Origin: Scybalousia_A sp052170555
Lineage (GTDB): Bacteria > Bacteroidota > Bacteroidia > Bacteroidales > P3
DNA length: 64,000 bases
Assembly: GCA_052170555.1 (NCBI GenBank)
Contig: JBQNAI010000001.1
Location: forward strand, 186,001-250,000
Direction of reading: 5' to 3'
Below are positions 54,470-62,438 of the stretch, piece after piece (positions within the stretch are counted from its first letter, which is position 1; each line of letters begins with the position of its first letter). The notes under the pieces were generated by a model. It did not search any database and was not told the DNA's origin. It saw nothing but the letters and a program-made list of their open reading frames with translations. The translations under genes were made by a program, and so were the position numbers.

Positions 54470-54939
54470 TGGCTAGATTTAAAAAACAGGGTTCTAAGGA
54501 ATTACCCGCAATGAACTCAGGTTCAATGTCAGATATAGTATTCATCTTGTTGTTTTTCTTTATGGTTATTTCTAATATGCGTGAGGCAACAGTTCTGGTT
54601 AAGTTACAAGTTCCTCAAGCATCGGAGATACAAAAATTGGAGAAGAAATCGTTAGCATCAAATATATATATAGGAGCTCCGATGGATACCAAGAAATTTG
54701 GTCTTGGAACGCGAATTCAATTAAATGACCAATTTAGTGAAGTAGCTGATATAGCGACTTTTGTAGAGAGTGAAAGAGCAGCAAGAAATGATTCGGATAG
54801 ACCTTATATAACTACGGTATTGAAATGCGACAAAGACGTACGTATGGGAGATGTAACGGATGTTAAGCAAGAGCTGAGGAAGTCAGGAGCCTTGCGCGTC
54901 ATGTATTCTGCAGCACGTAGAACAAAGAGTACGTATTAA
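54469..54939 (+). CDS. exbD: ExbD/TolR family biopolymer transport protein (second copy)
   Basis: 156 aa, a second ExbD. The membrane helix holds GSMSDIVFILLFFFMVIS, with the functional Asp at residue 21, and a short periplasmic domain follows (about 50-150, ending in VMYSAARRTKSTY). The ATG shares its A with the last base of the previous stop (TAATGG). Two different ExbD genes suggest a heterodimer in the ExbB pore or separate pairing. No TonB gene lies in this window. Confidence 0.92.
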   Translation: MARFKKQGSKELPAMNSGSMSDIVFILLFFFMVISNMREATVLVKLQVPQASEIQKLEKKSLASNIYIGAPMDTKKFGLGTRIQLNDQFSEVADIATFVESERAARNDSDRPYITTVLKCDKDVRMGDVTDVKQELRKSGALRVMYSAARRTKSTY

Positions 54940-54958
54940 TAATTATTACAGAAGATGG

Positions 54959-54995
54959 ACAACTGCTTGATCTTGTTTTAATATTAGGCAGTTGT
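54959..54995 (+). terminator. Terminator of the exbB-exbD operon
   Basis: ACAACTGC at 54959-54966 pairs with GCAGTTGT at 54988-54995 and is followed directly by a run of seven T, a classic intrinsic terminator, 20 bases past the last stop. Confidence 0.8.
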
Positions 54996-55022
54996 TTTTT
55001 TGTTTTGAATATTTAAATAGTT

Positions 55023-55802
55023 ATGGAATTTTGGTGTAAAGACTTTGGGTTGAATCATTCTTTTTCTACAATGAAAGTTGGAACAGACTCTATTTTGTTA
55101 GCCTCAGTCGTAGCTGAATTTTTTGACAATAAAAAACAATTAGATTTTATGGAAGCCAATTCCACTGCTGAAACTAATTTTATTCATGATAGGAAAATTA
55201 AAAATATTTTAGATGTAGGGACAGGCTGCGGAATATTGTCGCTATGTATGGCGACAATATTTAATAATGCTACAGTTACCGGGATTGATATTGATAATAA
55301 ATCTATAATTGAGGCAAGAAAAAATTGCTTAGATAGTCCTTTTAGAGAAAGAATTCAGATGCAATGTATTTCTATTCAGAATTTCACAAAAGAAAGACAG
55401 AAAAAATTTGATTTAATAATATCTAACCCTCCATATTTTACTTCCTCATTGCCTTCCCCCGATATGCGGAAGAATAATACACGCCATAATGATAGTTTGA
55501 GTTTGTCTGATTTTGTTAATACGACTTCATCCTTGTTGAATAAAGGAGGTTATATCGCAGTTATCTTACCGAATCAAGAAATGAATGAACTGATGTTGTT
55601 GTTTAGACAGCATAATATCAGTATTGTGGGGAACATTAATATTTTTACAAAACCCAAGACTTCCATAAAACGTAAAGTTTGTATTTTTGCCAAACCAGAT
55701 TTCAATGAGGAGATAACAAGATTGTTAGATCTTTATATAAGGGATTCTAATGGCGATTATTCAGCTTACTATAAACAATTAACATCAAGATTTTTACTTT
55801 AA
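55023..55802 (+). CDS. trmN6: tRNA1(Val) (adenine37-N6)-methyltransferase
   Basis: 259 aa. It matches the YfiC/TrmN6 family that methylates A37 of tRNA1-Val. It opens with FWCKDFGLNHSFSTMKVGTDSILLAS, typical of the family. The SAM-binding motif DVGTGCGILSLCMA starts at residue 64, and the adenine-methylating motif NPPYF is at 135-139. An insert of about 20 residues (FFDNKKQLDFMEANSTAETNFIHDRK) before the SAM motif is not usual. It stands alone after the exbD terminator. Confidence 0.9.
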   Translation: MEFWCKDFGLNHSFSTMKVGTDSILLASVVAEFFDNKKQLDFMEANSTAETNFIHDRKIKNILDVGTGCGILSLCMATIFNNATVTGIDIDNKSIIEARKNCLDSPFRERIQMQCISIQNFTKERQKKFDLIISNPPYFTSSLPSPDMRKNNTRHNDSLSLSDFVNTTSSLLNKGGYIAVILPNQEMNELMLLFRQHNISIVGNINIFTKPKTSIKRKVCIFAKPDFNEEITRLLDLYIRDSNGDYSAYYKQLTSRFLL

Positions 55803-56797
55803 CATAGGTATGTTTTATTTCTTGAATTTTGAACAATGGTTATTATATATGCCAGTCAGGTACGCAAATTTGTCTTTATATGTATTATCTGTAGACTTTT
55901 TGAACAGAAAGGTATAATCTTATTAGAAAAGAATTATAAAGTTTGTTATGTATAAGAAATAATTGAATCCAATAGATATGAAAATTAAAATTAACTATCA
56001 ATATACCTAAAGCTTTTACGAAAAAATATTGTTTTAGTGAATAGAAAAATATATTTAAAACAAGGAATATAAAAATTATGATATAAAGATAAGTATTTGA
56101 TTATGTGTTGTAAGAAATCATAGTAGTTTCGTTATTTATATGATTTTACGGTTATAAAATTATAACGAGAGTACTAATGTATTAATGAGGATTATTTTCA
56201 TCAAAATAATTTAGGCTAATTTTTTTTATTTTGTTATTGCAATAACGAATAATTTAGATGCTATTTTAAGAATAGTTGTTGATTATTTTTTTTAGAACAA
56301 GATAAAAGTCAAGTATATATTAAGAATTTATATTTACCTATTTGTTGCTCAATAAATAAAGAATCAAATTAAAAAATTATATGGAATAATTTGGGGAGAT
56401 AGATATTTTATATATTTACTGTGGAGAGTGGATATGTTAAGTACGAATCATGACAAATTTTAAAAATAATATTATTATGATTAAACGAAACGTTTTTTCC
56501 CTCATATGAGTATAAAACAATGAAATAGGGATAAAATGAAGTGTCGTTTTAATTAACTGTTGTGTGATAATAAAAAATTAAAGTTAAAAAACAATCTTTA
56601 GAAATAACACTGTAATATTTATCCGTATAAAATATATTTTTGTGATTGAGAAAAAATACTGGTAAACATATATAACAAAAATTTATACAATATAAATAAA
56701 TTGTGTAAAAAGTTTTGCTATAATAAATAAAAGTGGTAATTTTGCACGCACAATTAACAAGAATTATTAACAATTAAAAAAGAAAGAGGTATTATTT
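55803..56797. other. 1-kb AT-rich gap upstream of rpsU
   Basis: About 930 very AT-rich bases before the rpsU promoter without any frame that looks coding. Only a short palindrome GTTATTGCAATAAC near 56233 and the promoter at 56714-56744 stand out. It is the longest empty stretch of the window. It may be a decayed gene or a long leader; nothing specific is seen. Confidence 0.5.
56714..56744 (+). promoter_or_regulatory. rpsU promoter
   Basis: TTTG at 56714-56717 and TAATTTTG at 56737-56744 with a 19-base spacer is one of the best consensus matches in the window. The transcript would start near 56751. Confidence 0.75.
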
Positions 56798-56995
56798 ATG
56801 ATTGTTGTTCCGATTAAAGAAGGTGATAACCTTGAAAAAGCTCTAAAAAAACTCAAACGTAAATTTGATAAAACAGGAGTGGTAAGAGAATTGCGAAGTA
56901 GAAAACAATTTACTAAGCCTTCTGTTATTGCGAGAGAAAAGAAACTTAAAGCAATTTACGTTCAGAAGATAAGACAAGCAGAACTGGACAAATAA
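56798..56995 (+). CDS. rpsU: 30S ribosomal protein S21
   Basis: 65 aa, the normal S21 size. It binds the small subunit near the anti-Shine-Dalgarno region. IVVPIKEGDNLEKALKKLKRKFDKTGVVRELRSRKQFTKPS covers the conserved core, with a basic tail. AAAGAGGT lies 13 bases upstream. A strong terminator follows immediately, so most of its transcript is probably monocistronic. Confidence 0.96.
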   Translation: MIVVPIKEGDNLEKALKKLKRKFDKTGVVRELRSRKQFTKPSVIAREKKLKAIYVQKIRQAELDK

Positions 56996-57000
56996 ATCAT

Positions 57001-57041
57001 AACTGTTAAGGGCGAACATTTTTTGTTCGCCCTTAACAGTT
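57001..57041 (+). terminator. rpsU terminator
   Basis: AACTGTTAAGGGCGAACA at 57001-57018 pairs perfectly with TGTTCGCCCTTAACAGTT at 57024-57041 over a five-T loop. It starts six bases after the rpsU stop. Confidence 0.85.
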
Positions 57042-57111
57042 TATTTGCAGAGTGATATTGTTAAAAAAGAAAAAAAATAGATACATAATGTATCAAATTT
57101 AAAATATTTTG

Positions 57112-57119
57112 TATCTTTG
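57112..57119 (+). promoter_or_regulatory. xerC -7 box
   Basis: TATCTTTG matches TAnnTTTG six bases before the GTG start at 57125, which would give a leaderless or nearly leaderless mRNA. No clear -33 TTTG partner is seen. Confidence 0.5.
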
Positions 57120-57124
57120 CCTTT

Positions 57125-58018
57125 GTGAAAGTAAGTGAATTCTTGACATACCTGAAACAAAGGCGCAATTACTCCGATTTGACGATACAGTCGTACGAAT
57201 CAGATCTTTTACAATTTGAAAGTTTTTTGGTTAATGATGATGACGGGAAGATGGTGCTGGAGAATGATAATCTAATAACTGTTAATGCTGTTCGTTCCTG
57301 GATAATTACCTTGACCCAACAAGGACTTACAGCAAGAAGTGTTAATAGAAAAATATCTTCATTAAAAGCTTATTTTAAATGGGTAGAAGTTAATGATGCA
57401 GATTTTAAAAATCCCATGCTAAAAATAGTTTCGCCCAAAATAAGTCAAAGAAAGCTCGTAGCAATTACTAATAGTGATATATTCAATTTATTGCAACAAC
57501 GACCTAAAGAAGATGATTTGGAGTGTTTTCGCAACTATTTAATTATAGAGATACTGTATTCTACCGGTATCAGACAAGCAGAGTTGTTGAAAATAGAACA
57601 TCAAGATATATCTGTTAAAAATAAACAATTGAGAGTATTAGGTAAAGGTAATAAGGAAAGAGTTATTCCGATAGGCGAGAAATTAATGTCTGATATTATG
57701 AAATATATAGAATTGAAATATCGCTTTAATATTAGTGGTAATAGATTGATGACAACTAAGAATGGAAGACAATTGAGTAAATATCAACTTTACAGTATTG
57801 TGCATAAAATATTAGAGGGGGTTAGTGTTAGTGAGCACTCTCCTCACGTGTTCAGACATACTTGTGCAACACACTTGGTAGATAATGGGGCAAATATTGT
57901 GAATGTTAAAAATCTTTTGGGACATGCGTCATTGAAAGCAACGGAAGTATACACACACACAAGTATAGAACAATTGAAAAAAGAGTATAGACGCTCATTT
58001 GAGCAAGAGTTTAATTAA
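57125..58018 (+). CDS. xerC: Tyrosine recombinase XerC/XerD type
   Basis: 297 aa starting at GTG. It resolves chromosome dimers at the dif site with a partner recombinase. The N-terminal SAM-like core-binding domain (about 1-90) opens KVSEFLTYLKQRRNYSDLTIQSY. All catalytic residues are present: R150 (GIRQAELL), K174 (GKGNKERVIPI), H241 and R244 (HVFRH), H267 (LGHASLKATEVYTH) and Y276. The xerC name is by position next to rpsU and raiA, as is usual in Bacteroidota; a XerD assignment cannot be excluded by sequence alone. The hpf gene starts 19 bases after its stop. Confidence 0.92.
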   Translation: MKVSEFLTYLKQRRNYSDLTIQSYESDLLQFESFLVNDDDGKMVLENDNLITVNAVRSWIITLTQQGLTARSVNRKISSLKAYFKWVEVNDADFKNPMLKIVSPKISQRKLVAITNSDIFNLLQQRPKEDDLECFRNYLIIEILYSTGIRQAELLKIEHQDISVKNKQLRVLGKGNKERVIPIGEKLMSDIMKYIELKYRFNISGNRLMTTKNGRQLSKYQLYSIVHKILEGVSVSEHSPHVFRHTCATHLVDNGANIVNVKNLLGHASLKATEVYTHTSIEQLKKEYRRSFEQEFN

Positions 58019-58037
58019 AATAATAAGGAGTAATATT

Positions 58038-58325
58038 ATGGACGTAAAAATTAATGCTGTAAATTTTAAAGCAGATGAAAGACTAAATAATTTCGTAACA
58101 GATAAGGTTATGAAATTGCAACATCATGCTAATGGGTTATTGGGAGCAGAAGTAACACTTAGGGTAGACAAGCCGGAAAGCATCAAGAATAAAGTTGCAG
58201 ATATACGTTTGATGGTACGTGGTAATGATTTGTATGCTTCTAAACAAGCAGATAGTTTTGAGGAAGCAGTAATGCTTAGTATAGATGCTTTAAAAAGCCA
58301 AGTAAGTAAATTTAAAGATAAATGA
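58038..58325 (+). CDS. hpf: Ribosome hibernation-promoting factor (short HPF/RaiA)
   Basis: 95 aa from the ATG at 58038. It binds the 30S decoding region and stalls ribosomes in stationary phase. The sequence MDVKINAVNFKADERLNNFVTDKVMKL and the following KADIRLMVRG-like sequence (KVADIRLMVRGNDLYASKQADSFEEAV) give the usual beta-alpha-beta fold, without the C-terminal dimerisation domain of long HPF. The preferred start follows AAGGAG at 58025-58030; an ATG at 57999 lies inside xerC. It is downstream of xerC in the usual Bacteroidota order. Confidence 0.92.
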   Translation: MDVKINAVNFKADERLNNFVTDKVMKLQHHANGLLGAEVTLRVDKPESIKNKVADIRLMVRGNDLYASKQADSFEEAVMLSIDALKSQVSKFKDK

Positions 58326-58343
58326 TAAATAAATACCAATATT

Positions 58344-58769
58344 ATGAAAACACTGGAATCATTGGCAAATGAATTCGCTAACAATGTAAGAAAAGAAATA
58401 GAAACACATCATCCTTACTCTCCTATCAAAGAGCCGAGGATTGGGGATGTTATTCGCGAGTATAATATATGTCGTAAAGAAGAAGAACTTGCTAGCGTCA
58501 GTCTCGCAGAAGTTATGGATATGGTTATTAGAGATCAGAATATAAAACGGGAATATGATGGTAAGCATCTGTTGAGATTTGAGACTATGGGCTATACTTT
58601 TTATATCAATCTGAAAGACACTACCAAGATTTTCGGAGAAGATAAACAAGAACTGGAACATCCTAAGTTTTGGTTAGCACTGCTACTGATAAGTGTAGAG
58701 CCTAATCCTGACTCTATAGCGGGGATCAAGTTTGAATTAAATTATGAACCTGTGGTTACATTCAATTAA
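58344..58769 (+). CDS. Hypothetical protein following hpf
   Basis: 141 aa, soluble, with no signal peptide or membrane segment. The C-terminal half has FETMGYTFYINLKDTTKIFGEDKQELEHPKFW-type sequence, then LALLLISVEPNPDSIAGIKFELNYEPVVTFN, and looks like mixed alpha/beta. I do not recognise a family. It starts 18 bases after the hpf stop and is followed by a good terminator at 58826, so it is very likely co-transcribed with xerC and hpf. A role with ribosome hibernation would be guessing from position only. Confidence 0.7.
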   Translation: MKTLESLANEFANNVRKEIETHHPYSPIKEPRIGDVIREYNICRKEEELASVSLAEVMDMVIRDQNIKREYDGKHLLRFETMGYTFYINLKDTTKIFGEDKQELEHPKFWLALLLISVEPNPDSIAGIKFELNYEPVVTFN

Positions 58770-58825
58770 TTTTACTATTTATAGGGATACGTAACAAGAA
58801 AGATAGAGGTTTTCTATTATTAGAG

Positions 58826-58852
58826 GAGATTGTGATTTATTTTCATGATCTC
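58826..58852 (+). terminator. Terminator of the xerC-hpf unit
   Basis: GAGATTGTGA at 58826-58835 pairs with TCATGATCTC at 58843-58852 as ten base pairs including two G-T wobbles, with a seven-base loop and TTTTTGTT after it. Confidence 0.7.
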
Positions 58853-59155
58853 TTTTTGTTATTAGATTTTATAATTGATATCAATTTTACCAATTATACT
58901 TTTAAAATTTTTTTGCATTGTCTATGATACAGAATAGAAAAGAGGATTACTAATCGGATAATTAATTATATATACAACTGTAGTTGTTTTTACAATACAA
59001 TCTAATTTGCGAATTGTAGATTATAATTATCTTATATTTTAAAGACTATTAATATTTTTATTGTAAACCAAACTTATTGTAAAGTTAAGATGTATTATTT
59101 AATGATAAAATCAAATAAATTCTTTTTGGTAAGGAGCTAAACGAAAATTTTATCA

Positions 59156-59163
59156 TAACTTTG
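59156..59163 (+). promoter_or_regulatory. Candidate -7 box of the TPR-protein gene
   Basis: TAACTTTG matches TAnnTTTG, 28 bases before the ATG at 59192. The nearest TTTG (59125-59128) is 27 bases upstream, farther than usual. Confidence 0.45.
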
Positions 59164-59191
59164 CGTCCTGACTAATAAAAACGGTTGTTTA

Positions 59192-62100
59192 ATGCACAAA
59201 AAATACATAGAAATGATAATAAAGAATATTAATAGTGTAGTCACAAAAATATTTACTTCAATAATAATATTGTTATTGAGTTTTGACATATTGGTTGCAC
59301 AAAATACATTTTCAACTCAACAATTTAAAGATTTGGAAGGTAATGCACAGCGAAAATTTGAAGATAAAAATTTTGCAGGAGCCTATAATGATTATTCGTT
59401 GTTAATAAAATATTACAAGTATGTTGCTCCCGATAAATATAGTGAAGATAATCAAAGTGATATATTGAATGATTGGTATTTTTATAGAGCGATGAGTGCT
59501 TACTATTTAATGAATAATGATGTTGATATTTTATTTAATGAATATATAACTCTATTCCCAAATAGTGAAAGAGTAATGAAAGCTATTTTTTGTATAGCAA
59601 ATTGGTATATACAGAAGATGGACTATGCCAAAGCATTGGCAACGTATCAAACGATCTCGGTTGAAGCTTTGGATAAGGATGAATATTTTGAATATTATTA
59701 TAAAATAGGATACTGTCTTTTCTTGAATAATTCTTATCAAAGAGCTTTATCATCATTTGAAAAAGTGAAAAATTCTCAGAGTGTCTATTCGTCGCCGGCA
59801 AAATATTATTATGCACATATTCTTTATATAGAAGGTAGGTATAAACAAGCTTTGACAGAGTTTGAGTCCTTAAGAAACGATAAATATTTTAAATCTGTTG
59901 TGCCTTATTATATTTGTCAAATTTATTATCTAAATGAAGATTATGATAAATTGATAGAGATGGCTCCTTTACTGAGTGAGAAATCTATGAATTCTAAAAG
60001 AGCAACAGAATTGAACCGTATGCTTGGAGATTCGTATTATAAAAAAAGGCAATATAAAGAGGCTTTGCCATATATTTTAAAGTCTATACAAAGTAATCAA
60101 GCGATAAATAGAGAAGATCACTATTTGATGGGATATTGTTTGATGCAAACAAAGGAATATGCACAAGCAATATATTATTTGATAAAATCTGCTATTCAAA
60201 ATGACAAAATGGGACAAAATTCTTTGTATTATTTAGGTTATTGTTATTTGCAAACTAAGGATACTACACTTGCAAAAAATACGTATAAAGCAGCAAGTAA
60301 TATGGACTTTGATAAAGATATTCAGATGGAAAGTATGTTCGATTATTCTAAACTGTGTATTAATGACCCCGGACCTTATAATGAGGCTATCAAAAGTTTT
60401 CAGGTCTACATAGAAAAGTATCCTAAATCTTCTAAAAGAAAAGACGCTCAGAAGTATCTTTTACAATTGTATGAAAGAACTCGCAATTATAAAGATGCAA
60501 TGGAATTGATTGAACAGATGGATAATCGTACGCAACAAATGAATGAGATTTATCAAAAAATAACAGTCAACCGAGGAATAGAGCTTTACAATGCTGAACA
60601 GTACCAACAAACGTTGGAATCTCTTGCTAAATCGTTGAAATACCCTCTTAATAATTCTTTAACTGCGACTGCTTATTATTTGGAGGCGGAAAGTTATTAT
60701 AAGCTTGGTAATTATTCAAAAAGTATTACAGCATTAAATAAGTTTTATTCGGTACCCTCCTACAAAACTTCACCCCATGTTGATAATGCTGATTATACTA
60801 TGGCTTATAATTTATTTAAGCAAAAGAAATATGCACTTGCTAAAAACTACTATATGAAAGTTATTGAAAGTAAGCGACAAACTACATCTGCTAAAATAAT
60901 TAATGATAGTAAATTACGTCTTGGAGATTGTGAATATATGGCTCATAATTTTCTTGGGGCAATCAAATATTATGATATGGTGATAGAGGATAGTAAGGAT
61001 AATTCAGACTATGCTTATTATCAAAAATCTATGGCATTAGGGGCAAATAGTAATCAAGAGTCTAAGGCTCAAAATCTTCAAATAGCAATAAGTAAGTTTG
61101 TTCTTTCTCCTTATCGTGCTAATATGATATACGAATTAGCAAATACTTATTTGTCTATGGATCGTAATGTCAAAGCGATGGAAACTTATCAGCAATTGAT
61201 TAATGAATATCCACAATCTGCAAATGTAAAAGAGAGTTTGGGTAAAATAGGAATGCTACAATATCAAGCAGGAGATCATAATTTAGCACTAAAAACATTG
61301 GATAAATTGGTAAAACAGTATCCTAATTCATTGGAAACAAAAGCTGCATTATCTATCATTAAGAACATTTATATGGAAAGGGGACAAACGGATGAATATT
61401 TTGCGTATCTTAAAACAATATCCAATATTACTATTACCGATGCAGAAAAGGAAGCCGTACTATATCAAACTGCCGAAAATCAGTATATGAATGAGAAGTA
61501 TAAAGAGGCTATCGTTTCTTTTGAGAAATATTTGAAATCTTTTGTTAATACAATTAATTTTGATAGGGCAACATATTATTTAGCAGATTGTTTCATGCAC
61601 ACAGGTGATACGGCAACAGCTGTTTTATATTATACTAAAATAGCCAAGAGACCTACAACGCAGTACACGGAAAAAGCTCTTGTTATATCAGCCTCTTATA
61701 TGGAAAAGATAGATAGAGAACAATCTATATTTCTTTATAAGGTATTGGATAGCATATCGTCTTCCGTTACAAATAAATCAAGAGCAAAACTTTCTTTGAT
61801 GCAAATGTATTATGATAACGAGCAGTTCCTTTTGGCCATAAATTATGCGGAGCAAATTTTAAAAACAAATAATTTTGACAAGGACAGTAGGGATAAAGCA
61901 GAATACATACTTGCTAAATCTTATTTAGCAATGAAAGATAATATCAAATCAAAAGAATATTTTTCTAAGACCAAATTTTCGGATAATGGTGTAATATCGG
62001 CTGAAAGTATTTATACTTTGGCTCTTATTGAATATAATGATAAAAATTTAGATGAAAGTGAAAAGATCATAAGAGCATTTTCTAAAAATCCTACTGATGA

Positions 62101-62338
62101 ATATTATCTTGCTAAGGCATTTATTCTTTGGGCGGATATATTTGCAGATAGAGGTAATGAATTTCAAGCGAAACAAACATTGAGGAGTATTATTGAAAAT
62201 TATGATAACGAACAGATAGTTAAGCAGGCACAGGATAAATATGATGCTTTGGATAAAAATATGAAAGAAAGACAACGGAAAAACGAACAAAAACAAAAGG
62301 AACAACAAAATTCTGTTGATGAGATTATTATTCCATAG
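59192..62338 (+). CDS. Large tetratricopeptide-repeat periplasmic or membrane-linked protein
   Basis: 1048 aa. The N-terminus has a hydrophobic signal (about residues 20-37, IFTSIIILLLSFDILVA) followed by a Q; an internal ATG at 59213 (Met8) is another start. The rest is almost entirely TPR-like helical repeats with conserved Gly, Ala, Tyr and Leu positions (for example GYCLFLNNSYQRALSSFEKV and LGYCYLQTKDTTLAKNTY), and the C-terminus is a charged coiled segment (KERQRKNEQKQKEQQ). TPR arrays mediate protein-protein contacts, and periplasmic ones of this size often accompany envelope machines. The next gene begins 100 bases later and encodes an outer-membrane barrel. No enzymatic domain is visible. 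Confidence 0.87.
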   Translation: MHKKYIEMIIKNINSVVTKIFTSIIILLLSFDILVAQNTFSTQQFKDLEGNAQRKFEDKNFAGAYNDYSLLIKYYKYVAPDKYSEDNQSDILNDWYFYRAMSAYYLMNNDVDILFNEYITLFPNSERVMKAIFCIANWYIQKMDYAKALATYQTISVEALDKDEYFEYYYKIGYCLFLNNSYQRALSSFEKVKNSQSVYSSPAKYYYAHILYIEGRYKQALTEFESLRNDKYFKSVVPYYICQIYYLNEDYDKLIEMAPLLSEKSMNSKRATELNRMLGDSYYKKRQYKEALPYILKSIQSNQAINREDHYLMGYCLMQTKEYAQAIYYLIKSAIQNDKMGQNSLYYLGYCYLQTKDTTLAKNTYKAASNMDFDKDIQMESMFDYSKLCINDPGPYNEAIKSFQVYIEKYPKSSKRKDAQKYLLQLYERTRNYKDAMELIEQMDNRTQQMNEIYQKITVNRGIELYNAEQYQQTLESLAKSLKYPLNNSLTATAYYLEAESYYKLGNYSKSITALNKFYSVPSYKTSPHVDNADYTMAYNLFKQKKYALAKNYYMKVIESKRQTTSAKIINDSKLRLGDCEYMAHNFLGAIKYYDMVIEDSKDNSDYAYYQKSMALGANSNQESKAQNLQIAISKFVLSPYRANMIYELANTYLSMDRNVKAMETYQQLINEYPQSANVKESLGKIGMLQYQAGDHNLALKTLDKLVKQYPNSLETKAALSIIKNIYMERGQTDEYFAYLKTISNITITDAEKEAVLYQTAENQYMNEKYKEAIVSFEKYLKSFVNTINFDRATYYLADCFMHTGDTATAVLYYTKIAKRPTTQYTEKALVISASYMEKIDREQSIFLYKVLDSISSSVTNKSRAKLSLMQMYYDNEQFLLAINYAEQILKTNNFDKDSRDKAEYILAKSYLAMKDNIKSKEYFSKTKFSDNGVISAESIYTLALIEYNDKNLDESEKIIRAFSKNPTDEYYLAKAFILWADIFADRGNEFQAKQTLRSIIENYDNEQIVKQAQDKYDALDKNMKERQRKNEQKQKEQQNSVDEIIIP

Positions 62339-62438
62339 TATTTATTTCAAGGAATGGTATTAAAATATTATATATAAGTAAAATAAGAGGATATTACAAA
62401 GAATAAATTGGTAATAAAAATAAGGAATTACAGGAAAT

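Larger units (their letters stand above)
58770..59191. other. AT-rich gap between the hpf unit and the TPR gene
   Basis: 422 bases with the terminator at 58826-58852 and a candidate promoter at 59156-59163. I see nothing else that can be supported. Confidence 0.5.

Noticed and set aside
57125..58018. Integrase of a mobile element
   Set aside because: The protein has the length and motifs of housekeeping XerC, lies between rpsU and hpf as in other Bacteroidota, and no attachment repeats or cargo genes are seen.
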